From: CAVYVZ01 sp963772065
GTDB lineage: Bacteria; Acidobacteriota; Vicinamibacteria; Vicinamibacterales; UBA2999
Assembly: GCA_963772065.1 (NCBI GenBank)
Contig: CAVYVZ010000009.1
Location: 186,001 to 250,000, forward strand
Direction of reading: 5' to 3'
DNA: 64,000 nt
The notes beneath the pieces are model-generated. The model was not told the DNA's origin. It was given only the letters and a program-made list of their open reading frames with translations, and did no database searches. Position 1 is the first letter of the stretch; each line of letters opens with the position of its first letter. The position numbers and the translations under genes are program-made. Shown here piece by piece: positions 21,373-30,252 of the stretch.

Positions 21373-22224
21373 ATGCCCCCTCTGCGGAAGGCTGCGCTCC
21401 TGGCGTTCGCAACCGTGCTCGCCTCCTGGCCGCTGGCGTACGGCCGCGTGGAACCGCGCGTGCTCTTGCGGCAGCCATTTCATCCTTTTCGGGTGATCGG
21501 CAACGTGTACTTCGTCGGCCTCTCGGGAGTGAGCTCCTTTCTGATTTCGACGCCTGAGGGATCGATTCTTCTGGACGGAACGTTCAAGGAGAGCGCGTCG
21601 CAGATCGCCGACAACATCGCCGCGCTGGGGTTTCGACTCAGCGATGTGAAGTACCTGCTGAACAGTCACGTCCACTACGATCACGCCGGGGGTCTCGCGG
21701 AATTGAAGCGCCGCAGCGGCGGCCGCATGGTGGCGAGCCGCGCAGACGGCTACTGGCTGCAGATCGGCGGCGCGGATGTGCCGCCGGTCGTCGTCGATCG
21801 CACGGTCGGTGACGGCGACACGCTGCAGCTTGGCGGCACGACGCTCACTGCTCGTATCACGCCCGGGCACACGCCGGGGTGCACGACATGGACGATGACG
21901 GCGGTTGAAGACGGCAAGCCGCATGACGTCGTCTTCTACTGCAGCACGGCTACTGTCGACACAGGCCGGATCGTCGGCAGCAAAGCCCGGTACCCCGGCG
22001 TGGTCGCGGACTACGAACGCAGCTTTCAAGTCCTTCGCGACATGCCGTGCGACGTGTTTCTCCACGACCACCCCGATCAGTTCGACATGTACCGCAAGCG
22101 GAAGCAGATGAAGTCCGGTGCGCCGAATCCCTTCGTTGACGCTGCGGCGCTCCGCCGGCACGTCGACGCGTCAGAGCGGGAGTTCCGCGCGGAGCTGGCC
22201 AGGCAGGAGGGATCTGAGCGCTGA
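21373..22224 (+). CDS. Subclass B3-like metallo-beta-lactamase, secreted
   Basis: A 283-residue protein with an N-terminal signal peptide (about residues 1-24). The zinc motif is N-S-H99-V-H101-Y-D103-H104-A-G-G, with a further ligand at H166 in G-H-T-P-G-C-T-T-W and a C-terminal histidine at H231 or H233 (L-H-D-H-P-D-Q-F). H-x-H-x-D-H with G-H-T-P-G-x-T-x-W is typical of class B3 enzymes, which hydrolyse beta-lactams in the periplasm. Environmental B3 homologues are often untested and may act on other substrates such as lactones. It starts three bases after the SGNH gene. The 205 bases downstream hold nothing I recognise. Confidence 0.83.
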   Translation: MPPLRKAALLAFATVLASWPLAYGRVEPRVLLRQPFHPFRVIGNVYFVGLSGVSSFLISTPEGSILLDGTFKESASQIADNIAALGFRLSDVKYLLNSHVHYDHAGGLAELKRRSGGRMVASRADGYWLQIGGADVPPVVVDRTVGDGDTLQLGGTTLTARITPGHTPGCTTWTMTAVEDGKPHDVVFYCSTATVDTGRIVGSKARYPGVVADYERSFQVLRDMPCDVFLHDHPDQFDMYRKRKQMKSGAPNPFVDAAALRRHVDASEREFRAELARQEGSER

Positions 22225-22429
22225 TCGCGCAGGTTTTGCCGCGTCCGGGCTCCCCTGAATGCGTGGAAAAAAGGCTGCCGTACAGCGGACTTTCGGGGTA
22301 CAAACCGCTTCGGCCCGGCCTGGCAGCCGCCCAGGCTGGGTACTGCCTTTGCTCCAGCCGTAACCCCAGGCCTTTGTTGAATATGACACCGAATGACCCG
22401 GCTCTTACCGGGCCCAGCCAAGCCCTGCG

Positions 22430-23633
22430 ATGAAGCTCCTCTCGCTCGAGTTCATCGTGTTGGCCGTGGCGCTCGTGTTCTGGGTGCGCTTCGTCCGCGG
22501 ACCCTTGCGGCTGATCGGCTTCCTGGCCGGCTCCGCGATCTACGCTTCGACGTTCCTCACACCGGTGGGCCGCGTCACCATCGCGATCTTCCTGCTCGCG
22601 GGCTACGCCTTGGCCCGTGTGGCGCAGCGATGGCCTCGCCTGACCGCGCCTTCGGTCGCGCTGCTGATTGCCGGCTTCGTCTACCTCCGTGGATACGACG
22701 TGGTCGTGGCGTTTCTCCCCGAACGATTCTGGAGCGTCGCGCTGTCGATCGCCGGCCTGAGCTACCTCCTCTTCAAAGTCGTTCACGTCGTCGTCGATGC
22801 TGCCGGCGGACGCCTGCCGCACCTGGGGCTGCTTTCGTACCTTGCGTACTGTCTCAACTTCACGACGTTCCTGCTCGGACCTATTCAGCGGTATCAGAGC
22901 TTCGTCGAGCAGTGGGAAGGACGACAGGAGCCGCTCGAGCCCGACATGGCGTCGCATTTCGACGCGGTCAATCGCGTGCTGCGGGGGTTTCTCAAGAAGT
23001 GGGTGGTGGCGACGGTGCTCGCGAAGTGGGCTCTTCTCCCAGGCGAGTCCATCGCGGGAATGGGATTCAGCGAAGTGATGCTGGGCGCCTGGCTGTTCTA
23101 CGTGTATCTGTACTTCGACTTCTCAGGTTACTGCGACGTGGTGATTGGAATCGGCCGCCTGATGGGCATTGCGCCTCCGGAGAACTTCTGGCTGCCGTTC
23201 TTCTCGCCGAACATCGCTCAGTACCTGGCTGCGCGTGCATCGCTCGCTCACCGAGTGGCTGACCGACTACGTCTTCCATCCTCTGTATACGGGCTTGCTG
23301 CGATCCAGGCTGCTTCGCGGTCACAGGCTCGCGTCGCGGAACGTCGCCATCGGGGCCACGATGCTGATCGCTGGAGTCTGGCATGGGACGACGCTGTCAT
23401 TTGTGCTGTTCGGCCTCGTGCACGCGCTCTATCAGGTGGTGTATCGCACGACCGAGCATATGTTGACCGGGCGGCTGGGCGCCGAAGGGCTGCTTGCCCT
23501 GCGCGCGCGCCGCAGCTGGGCCGTCGCCGGCACCGTCGTGACGTTCATCGCGACCGCGAGTGCGTATGTGTTCTTCGTGCTGACGCCCTCGCAGCTCGTG
23601 TCGCTCATCGTGGCAACAACGGAGGTCCGATGA
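22430..23633 (+). CDS. MBOAT family O-acyltransferase (DltB/AlgI-like), apparent frameshift
   Basis: A polytopic membrane protein of about 400 residues. The MBOAT core is clear: F-L-L-G-P-I-Q-R-Y, then Y-L-Y-F-D-F-S-G-Y-C-D, then P-E-N-F-W-L-P-F-F-S-P-N-I. The catalytic histidine lies in A-G-V-W-H-G-T-T (about base 23382). The frame breaks at C23225 in CAGTACcTGG: one extra C separates N-I-A-Q-Y from W-L-R-V-H-R-S-L-T-E-W, the normal continuation. MBOATs of this branch pass an acyl group across the membrane to a periplasmic acceptor. Its TGA overlaps the ATG of the microprotein gene. Confidence 0.88.
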
Positions 23634-23728
23634 AGCTCGCGTGGCGGTTCGCGCTGCTCGGAATGCAGATCGCTCTACTCACGTTATTCGCAAGGGGCGA
23701 GCTTGATTTCGTCTACCGCGCGTTCTAG
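23630..23728 (+). CDS. 32-residue membrane microprotein, DltX-like
   Basis: The ATG overlaps the MBOAT stop (ATGA). The peptide is one short transmembrane segment (about residues 5-21) followed by a polar turn and a C-terminal F-V-Y-R-A-F. DltX, the microprotein of the Dlt pathway, has one transmembrane helix and a C-terminal F-I-Y-N-x-F-type motif whose tyrosine takes the D-alanyl group from DltB. Size, topology, position right after the MBOAT, and the F-[IV]-Y-x-x-F ending all agree. No purine-rich RBS is obvious because the start is coupled to the MBOAT stop. Too short for most gene callers; function is inferred. Confidence 0.65.
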   Translation: MKLAWRFALLGMQIALLTLFARGELDFVYRAF

Positions 23729-24855
23729 ACGCGCGCGTTCACTTGCGGGGGCTCTGGCGAGCTGCGTGGTCGCCTGGGTACTGGTGTGCGCGGCGGCGGA
23801 GTGGCTGGCGCGTCAGGTCGAGACGCGTCTCGATGCGAACCTCTGGCGCTATGAAGAGTGGATGCAGCTGATGTCGCCCGCGCGCTATCCCGTGGGTGAG
23901 CGGGGCCGCATCCTGGTCATCGGGCCGTCCGAAGCGCGCGAGGCGTTCTGGCCGGAGCCTTTCCAGCAGGCACTCGACGGCGCCACGCTCGTGAACGATT
24001 CGCTGAGCCTGTCGACCTTCGAGGATGCGCTGACGCAGCTGGACTACATCGAGCGGGTGTACGGCCGAGGCGCCTTTGGCGATCTATTGCTCGTGGCGGT
24101 GACGCCCCGTCTTCTGCAGGGATATGCGCCAGGCGAGCGGCCGCTGCCGATCGTGCTCAACCGGTACAGTCCGCACTTCGCGCTCGATGAGCGCGTCGAG
24201 CCGCAGGCGCTCGTCGAGAAGAGCCTCGCCGCGTCGCTGCTCGGTCGAGCGCGTCTTGCTGCCCACTCCGGTGTCCGCTATCAACGCGCCCTTCGTGCGA
24301 TGCTGCTGGCCGCTCGCGCTCGGATACGCGGCGAAGACCTCGATATGCTGTTCCGCGCGCACGGACTGGTAGGGTCGCGCTTCTTCGACACACAGCCGCT
24401 CGACAAGCAGCAGGTACGACGAGTGGGCGCGGACCGGGACCGGGATCCTTCGGTCGATGGAGTATTTCTTCGAGCTTCGGACCATGGACGCACGGTCGCG
24501 GCGCACGACGATTGTCGGGCAGTTCGCGCGCCTGCGGGCGATTGCGGCTCGAAACGACTGCCGGATCCTCGTCGTCAACATGCCGGAGGGCGGCTGGGCC
24601 CGGCAGCTGTTTTATAAACCGGGAATTCACGAGGCGTACATGGAGGTGTTGCGCGAGGCGGTCGGCGATCTGCCGTTCGTGGATTTGCGCGAGGAACTAC
24701 CGGACGAAGGTTTCTTCGACTGGATGCATCCCACGAGGGATGCGGCGTTGACGCTGTCGCGGAGAGTGGCGGCTGAGATTCGACAGAGGACTTCCGATGA
24801 GCGAGTGGAACGCCATTATCGGCGCCGCCAGGGCGGCGACCGGCCGGGCGCCTGA
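23703..24855 (+). CDS. DltD-like SGNH acyltransferase, membrane-anchored, apparent frameshift
   Basis: Begins at TTG 23703, with AAGGGG seven bases upstream, inside the end of the microprotein gene. An N-terminal signal anchor (about residues 12-31) is followed by V-I-G-P-S-E-A-R-E-A-F-W-P, matching the block-I G-x-S-E...P motif of DltD (serine at bases 23928-23930). The C-terminal F-F-D-W-M-H-P-T (24715-24738) supplies the D-x-x-H pair. The frame shifts at G24414: removing one G joins K-Q-Q to Y-D-E-W-A-R-T-G. DltD moves the acyl group from DltX to the polymer outside the membrane. The last ~59 bases overlap the FkbH-like gene, so the true C-terminus may be shorter if another indel is present. 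Confidence 0.72.
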
Positions 24856-26621
24856 GTTCCGAAGGCTGGCACGGCGGGCGCGTCAGCTCCTCGGTGAGGG
24901 CAGCCGTCCGGTCGATGCGCGACAGGTCCGCGTTGCGCTCCTGGGGCGTTCGACGCTCGACATGATCGCTCCGCAGCTCGAGCTCTCGCTGCTCGTCAGG
25001 GGCTTTGCGCCCGAGCTCCTCACGGCGCCGTACGGGTCGTTCATGCAGGAGCTCCTGGATCCGGACAGCGCGACGTCCAAGGCGCGTCCACAGTTTGCGG
25101 TTGTCGTCCTGACACCGTTCGACGTGCCCGAATGGCCGCAGCCGATGGCGACGCCGCAGGAAGCCGACGACCTGGCGGAGCGGGTGGCGCGTCACCTCGT
25201 CGGCGCCTGCGAGCAGCTGCACGTGCGCTGCGGCACCGAGGTGTTGATAGACAATTTTCACGCGCTGCCGGTCCGGCCGCTTGGAAACGTTGGCGCGCGC
25301 ATCCCCGAAGATCCGAACAACTTCATCCAGCGTTTGAACGTCAAGCTCGGCGATCTGGTTCCGCCTGGCGTTCACCTGATCGACACGGCGGGCCTCGCCG
25401 CGCGGCACGGAATCGCGCGGTGGCACGACGGCCGGCTCTGGTACGAGGCCAAGCAGCCGGTATCGCTCGAGCTCACGACCGAATACGCGCAGACCGTCGC
25501 GGCCGTGATCGCGGGCGCGCTCGGAGGCAGCCGCAAATGCCTGGTGCTCGATCTCGACGACACGCTCTGGGGCGGCGTGATCGGAGATGCCGGCCTCTCC
25601 GGCATCGAGCTCGGCGAAGGAAACCCGCGCGGCGAAGCGTTCAAGGCCTTTCAGCAATACCTTCGCGCCCTGCGCGAGCGAGGTGTGCTGCTGGCCGTCT
25701 GCAGCAAGAACGAGCCGGCCAACGCCCGGCTTCCGTTCGAGCGGCATGCGGAGACGGTGCTTCGGCTCTCCGACTTCGCTGCGTTCCGCGCGTCATGGGA
25801 TCCCAAAGCCGACAACATCCGCGCGATCGCGGCGGATCTCGACCTGGGCCTCGACTCATTCGTCTTCGTCGACGACAACCCCGCGGAGCGCGAGCTCGTC
25901 CGGCAGGCGCTGCCGGAAGTTGCCGTGATCGACCTGCCGGAGGATCCGGCGGAGTACGCCCGTGCGATCGAGGCAAGCCGGTGGCTCGAAGTGCCCCGTG
26001 TGACGGGAGACGACCGCGCCCGCGCGCGTCAGTATGAGAGCCGCGCGGAGGCACAGGCTCTGGCCGGGACGATGGATCTGTCGGAGTTTCTCGCGTCGCT
26101 CCAGATGCGCGCGCGAGTTGAGCCCATAGACGCGCAGTCGCTCGGTCGCGCCACGCAGCTCATGAACAAGACGAACCAATTCAATCTGACGACGCGGCGA
26201 CTGACGGAGGGTGCTCTCGGCTCGCTCGTCGCCGATCCGAACGTTTGCACGCGCACGGTGCGACTCGCCGACCGCTTCGGCGATCACGGCCTGATCGGGG
26301 TCCTTGATTGCGACGCGAAAGGGGCAGGTCGTAGAAGTAGACGACTGGTTGATGAGTTGTCGCGTGTTGAAGCGCGGCGTCGAGAGGATGTTGCTGGGCG
26401 AGCTGGCGGAGTGGGCCATGGCTCATGGCGCAAGTGAGCTCCAGGGTCGGTTCATTCCGACGGGTCGCAACGAGCTCGTTCGCGGGCTGTTCGAGGAGCT
26501 CGGGTTCGAGCGCACGGGCGAATCCGATGCTGAGACGCGCTATCGATTGCTGCTCGACGGCTTCACGCCCCCCTCGCACTTTATCGACGTCCACCGGGAG
26601 GAACGCGCGCATGTCGGATGA
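24797..26621 (+). CDS. FkbH-like HAD-superfamily enzyme (SGNH-HAD-GNAT), apparent frameshift
   Basis: About 607 residues. The N-terminal ~240 residues form a divergent SGNH-like region (L-L-G-R-S-T-L-D). The HAD motif is L-D252-L-D254-D-T-L-W-G-G, with V-C-S-K-N-E and F-V-D-D-N-P-A-E-R as HAD motifs II and III. The GNAT-like C-terminus is entered after one extra T near 26304, which joins G-V-L to I-A-T-R-K-G-Q-V-V-E-V. FkbH-family enzymes (for example in FK506-type and tetronate pathways) dephosphorylate 1,3-bisphosphoglycerate and load a glyceryl group on an acyl carrier protein. The next gene is an ACP, overlapping by 11 bases, which fits that activity. Confidence 0.88.
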
Positions 26622-26856
26622 CGCAGCGATCCTTGCCCGTCTGCGCGACGTGCTCGCAGGATTCTTCAACAACCCGGGCCTTGCCGTCGATGCGTCGACG
26701 ACCGCGCGGGACGTACGAGGCTGGGACTCGCTCGCCAACGTCGAGTTGATGGTTGAGATCGAGGAAGCCTTTGGCATTCGCTTTCGGACCGGTGAGGTCG
26801 CCGGGCTGAAGAATGTCGGCGAGCTCGTCGGTGTGATCGCGCGGCGAACCAGATGA
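26611..26856 (+). CDS. Acyl carrier protein
   Basis: An 81-residue ACP with the phosphopantetheine attachment site G-W-D-S40-L and the usual helix after it (N-V-E-L-M-V-E-I-E-E-A-F-G). GGGAGGAA lies just upstream of the ATG. It overlaps the FkbH-like stop and its own TGA overlaps the next ATG. It is divergent from fatty-acid ACP (D-S-L-A-N rather than D-S-L-D-T), so it is probably dedicated to this cluster, in the position DltC has in the Dlt system. Confidence 0.9.
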   Translation: MSDDAAILARLRDVLAGFFNNPGLAVDASTTARDVRGWDSLANVELMVEIEEAFGIRFRTGEVAGLKNVGELVGVIARRTR

Positions 26857-27800
26857 AGAACCCCAGAATCCTTCGTCGCATCGCGATCCTCGTGACCGGC
26901 GCGGTGCTCGTGGGCGCGATGCTGGCGGTGGCGTTTGTCATCGGCCTGCAGGCGGGGGCGGACCGATCCAGACTCTACTATCGCGCTCGGTATATCAAAG
27001 CCATCGACCGGCTGCTCACAAACACGCCGCAGGTTGCATCGGATGCCGCGAACGGCGGCGGGAAGAGCATTGTCGTCCTGGATTCCGCAGCCATCACGCA
27101 GGCGCAGGCGCGGCAGGTGGCTCCCGCAAACGCTCCCGATTGGGCCGGCTTCTATCGCGTCGTCAACGCGGAAAAGGACCTGGCCGGCTTGCAACCGCTC
27201 AACCAGTGGCTGCCATCCGCCATTTGGCCGCGACTGCAGCCCTGGGCCCGGGCGAAGATGGATGCGACTGATGGTGTCGCCGACGATGCCGGACAGATCT
27301 GCCAGCCAATCGGGCTCTTCAGGACGACCGCTTTTTCGGGTTCGTTTCTGTGGGTGCCTGGTTCCGACAAGGTCCTGATCGTCCATGCGCCGATCGAGAC
27401 TGCCGGCGTCCAGCGCGTCTATTTGAATCGGCCTCATCCCAGCAATCTTCTGCCGACCTGGAACGGCGATTCCGTCGGCTATTGGGAAGGGGATACGCTC
27501 GTCGTGGACACGATTGGATTCAACGACAAGTCGTGGCTGCATCCCACGATGGAACCGCACACCGAGGAAGCGCGCTTCGTGCAGCGCTTCCGGCAGGTCA
27601 GGGGCGGGGAGTTCATCGAGGCACACTACACCGTCGAGGACCGGCACGCGCTGACCTCGGCATACACCTACAGTCGCTACTACAAGCGGGTTGGCGACCA
27701 GATGCCGGAAGACGTCTGCAACGACGACGTGCAGATTTTCCGGGAGTTCAGGGATCAGGCTCTGAAGGCGCAGCTGCAGCGCGCTCGAAGGATCGAGTAG
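26853..27800 (+). CDS. Conserved membrane-anchored/periplasmic protein, W-x-G-D-S-V-G family
   Basis: 315 residues with an N-terminal signal anchor (about residues 9-31). The diagnostic block is W-N-G-D-S-V-G-Y-W-E-G-D-T-L-V-V-D-T followed by G-F-N-D, preceded by C-Q-P-I-G-L-F-R and an N-R-P-H-P motif. I have seen this pattern in many Acidobacteriota and proteobacterial secreted proteins of unknown function and cannot assign an activity. Its ATG overlaps the ACP stop, so it is probably transcribed with the acylation genes. The next gene is a paralogue. Confidence 0.75.
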   Translation: MKNPRILRRIAILVTGAVLVGAMLAVAFVIGLQAGADRSRLYYRARYIKAIDRLLTNTPQVASDAANGGGKSIVVLDSAAITQAQARQVAPANAPDWAGFYRVVNAEKDLAGLQPLNQWLPSAIWPRLQPWARAKMDATDGVADDAGQICQPIGLFRTTAFSGSFLWVPGSDKVLIVHAPIETAGVQRVYLNRPHPSNLLPTWNGDSVGYWEGDTLVVDTIGFNDKSWLHPTMEPHTEEARFVQRFRQVRGGEFIEAHYTVEDRHALTSAYTYSRYYKRVGDQMPEDVCNDDVQIFREFRDQALKAQLQRARRIE

Positions 27801-27803
27801 TCG

Positions 27804-28481
27804 ATGACACAGCGCGCGTCTGTTCTCGCCGTTCTCGTCGCCATCGCCGCCACCGCACTGTCGGCGGCGCAGAAGGACGCCTCCCTCACTGCTCCGCCGG
27901 AGCTTGCCGGCGTGTACCAATCAATCGCCGGCGGCGTGACGCTTCCAGGCGGCCTTCGAAACACCGGTTCTCCGGAAGAAGTGGTGCTGGCGCCCGGGGG
28001 AATCGAGCAGATCAAGTCGATCGACCTCACGCAGGATCCCGAAAAGCAGTGCCAGCCGATCGGCCCTTTCCGGATGATGGCGCGAGCGGGCGTGAGAATC
28101 GAGCTGGCGAGCGCGAAAGGCGCGATCGTCATGCTCTTCGAGGACATCTCGCGAGGCCACATCCGCACGATTCAGCTGAATCGTGCGCATCCCCAGGAAG
28201 CGACGCCCACGTGGCAGGGCGATTCCGTGGCGCGCTGGGACGGCGGCACGCTCGTCATCGACACGGTCGGCTTCAACGAGAGGACGTGGCTCAATGCCGC
28301 GGGCGCGCAGCACAGCGCTGCGATGCATCTGGTCGAGCGGGTCACGCCGATCCTGAGCGGAAGCTACCTGAAATACGAAGTCACGGTCGAGGATCCGCAG
28401 GCGCTGGCGAGACCATACACCTACACTCGCTACTTCGAAAGGACCCGGACGGAGATTTCGGAAGATCTCTGCGAGCAGTAA
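27804..28481 (+). CDS. Secreted paralogue of the preceding protein
   Basis: 225 residues with a signal peptide (about residues 1-22, ending A-L-S-A-A-Q). It shares with its neighbour C-Q-P-I-G-P-F-R, the N-R-A-H-P motif, W-Q-G-D-S-V-A-R-W-D-G-G-T-L-V-I-D-T and G-F-N-E, and the C-terminal Y-T-Y-T-R-Y...E-D-x-C. It lacks the neighbour's long N-terminal region. The pair is a tandem duplication that has diverged. Function unknown. It is the last gene of the plus-strand run that begins at 19888. Confidence 0.75.
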   Translation: MTQRASVLAVLVAIAATALSAAQKDASLTAPPELAGVYQSIAGGVTLPGGLRNTGSPEEVVLAPGGIEQIKSIDLTQDPEKQCQPIGPFRMMARAGVRIELASAKGAIVMLFEDISRGHIRTIQLNRAHPQEATPTWQGDSVARWDGGTLVIDTVGFNERTWLNAAGAQHSAAMHLVERVTPILSGSYLKYEVTVEDPQALARPYTYTRYFERTRTEISEDLCEQ

Positions 28482-28496
28482 GGAGCTCGCGAGCTC

Positions 28497-29606
28497 TCAC
28501 ACCGCCACAGCCGGCTGCTCGAGCGAACGTGAAGCAGGGCGTCGGTGCTTCCACTGCATGAATGGCCGCTCGATCAAGTAGTAAGAGAGCGAAGCCACCA
28601 CAATCGTGAACGCAACCGCAGCAATCAGCTGAATCGGGACGGGGTAGGCTGCAAGGAGACGCCGGACCGGATAGAGCGTCACCTGCTGATACAGGTAAAG
28701 CGAATACGAGATCCTTCCCAGATAGCGCACCGGAGCCGCGTCGAGCCACGCCCAGACGCGTGTGGAGCTCAGCGCGATGACCTGCGCCAGGAACACTGCC
28801 ATCAGCAGCGGCTCCAGCGTGAAGCCGACGACATGACGATACCGCGGGAACAGAGTGGGGCCGAGGTAGATCGACGCCACGATGGAGGCCACCGTCAGGA
28901 GCGGCATCATGGCGTGGGAGCAGGCAACGTTCCAGAATGAAACCAGCAGGCGTCGTCTGAGGGCGACGGCGAGGAGGCAGCCGATCATCAGCTGATCGAT
29001 CCGTGTATCGAACGCCGAGTAGACGTAACTCTGGTTCACCTCGAACACTGTGCTGAGCACTGTTCGATGAATGCCGACTATCGCGATGACCGCGACCAGA
29101 ATCTTCGTCATCAAGCGAAGGTTCTGTCGGCACAGCAGGAAGGCGAGCGGCCAGAGTAGGTAGAACTGCTCCTCGATGGCCAGCGACCATGTGTGGCTGA
29201 ACGCGTTCTCGGGGTGACCCTGCAGCGCGCTGTAATAATTGCTGACGTAAAAGAACGCCGACCAGGCAGGCGCCCACGACCCGTCGTTGCCCCCCATGAG
29301 GCTCCGGGCGACGACACACAACCAGAACGCGTAGAACGCCGGGAAGATGCGGACCGTCCGCCGCCGATAGAAGCCGCGCAGCGAGATCGTGCCGGTGCTT
29401 TCCTGCTCCTGCAGGAGGAGCCACGTGATCAGAAACCCGCTGAGGACGAAGAAGATCATCACGCCGTGCGCCCCGGGCACACCGCGCAAGCCAAAGTGAA
29501 AGAAGATCACGAGGAATACGGCCAGCATCCGGACGCCGTCGAGCGCCGGCAGATGCCTGTATCCCAGGCGGGAGTGGAGTAGTTCGGATCCCAGCAATCG
29601 ATTCAC
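28497..29606 (-). CDS. Acyltransferase 3 family integral membrane protein (OafA/NolL-like)
   Basis: 369 residues from a GTG start with about ten hydrophobic segments. The N-terminus L-P-A-L-D-G-V-R-M-L-A-V with F-F-H-F-G, then F-Y-R-R-R-T-V-R-I-F-P-A, and later W-S-L-A-I-E-E-Q-F-Y-L-L-W-P, are the classic acyltransferase-3 motifs. Members O-acetylate sugars of LPS, peptidoglycan, antibiotics or Nod factors from cytoplasmic acetyl-CoA. It faces the acylation cluster end to end with a 15-base gap, so it may modify the same polymer, but there is no direct evidence. Confidence 0.9.
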   Translation of the reverse strand: MNRLLGSELLHSRLGYRHLPALDGVRMLAVFLVIFFHFGLRGVPGAHGVMIFFVLSGFLITWLLLQEQESTGTISLRGFYRRRTVRIFPAFYAFWLCVVARSLMGGNDGSWAPAWSAFFYVSNYYSALQGHPENAFSHTWSLAIEEQFYLLWPLAFLLCRQNLRLMTKILVAVIAIVGIHRTVLSTVFEVNQSYVYSAFDTRIDQLMIGCLLAVALRRRLLVSFWNVACSHAMMPLLTVASIVASIYLGPTLFPRYRHVVGFTLEPLLMAVFLAQVIALSSTRVWAWLDAAPVRYLGRISYSLYLYQQVTLYPVRRLLAAYPVPIQLIAAVAFTIVVASLSYYLIERPFMQWKHRRPASRSLEQPAVAV

Positions 29607-29724
29607 GAGTATCCGTCTTGCCCTTGCAAGCCGAACGCCCGCGGAGGCGTGGATTTTCAGCCAGTTTTGGCTGGCGGGTCCGGGACGGGAGGACTATTGT
29701 CGCCGTCCCGGGAGAAAAGATGGC

Positions 29725-30252
29725 TCAGGCCGCGGACGCCTGCGGTCGAAGCCCCGGCTCCGCGTCTGGCATGATGAACCAGGCGATGAGATAGGCCGCG
29801 ACGCCGAACACGATCGCGCCCGGCATGATCGTCAGGATGGCCCAGATCAGACGCATGACGGTCGAATCGATTCCGAAGTACGCGGCGAGGCCGCCGCATA
29901 CGCCACCGATCTGACGATCCGTCGTCGACCGGGTCAGGCGGCGTCCGCTCGCGCGGGCCATCACGGGTCCTGGCACGGCTGGAATGATCAGCCACGCCGC
30001 GAGATAGGCAATCAGTCCACCCAGAATCGCTCCGGGGACGAGCGTGAGGATGACCCACGCCAGCCGCATCAGCGTGACGTCGGTCTCGAAATACTCGGCC
30101 ATGCCGGCGCAGACGCCGCCGAGGCGCCCTTCGTCTGGCCGTCGAACCAGCCGCCGGTGAGCTGGCGGCTGCGGGGCGCCGGCCGCCGCGCCGCAGAACC
30201 TGCAGAATGACGACTCGATCTCGATGGCTTTCCCGCATTGCGCACAATTCAT
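29725..30252 (-). CDS. Zinc-ribbon protein with two PspC domains
   Basis: 175 residues. The N-terminal zinc ribbon is C-A-Q-C-G-K...C-R-F-C-G (residues 3-20). Two PspC domains follow, each with the pattern G-G-V-C-x-G-x-A-x-Y-F, a D-x-T-x-M-R-L-x-W motif and a transmembrane segment ending A-W-x-I-x-P. PspC senses or buffers membrane stress. The two copies look like an internal duplication. The ATG at 30252 is well placed and the gene stands alone. Confidence 0.88.
   Translation of the reverse strand: MNCAQCGKAIEIESSFCRFCGAAAGAPQPPAHRRLVRRPDEGRLGGVCAGMAEYFETDVTLMRLAWVILTLVPGAILGGLIAYLAAWLIIPAVPGPVMARASGRRLTRSTTDRQIGGVCGGLAAYFGIDSTVMRLIWAILTIMPGAIVFGVAAYLIAWFIMPDAEPGLRPQASAA

Noticed and set aside
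22225..22429. A structured RNA or riboswitch in the 205-base gap before the MBOAT gene
   Set aside because: Several short GC-rich stems are possible, but the region does not match the c-di-GMP, cobalamin or other riboswitch consensus patterns I could recall.
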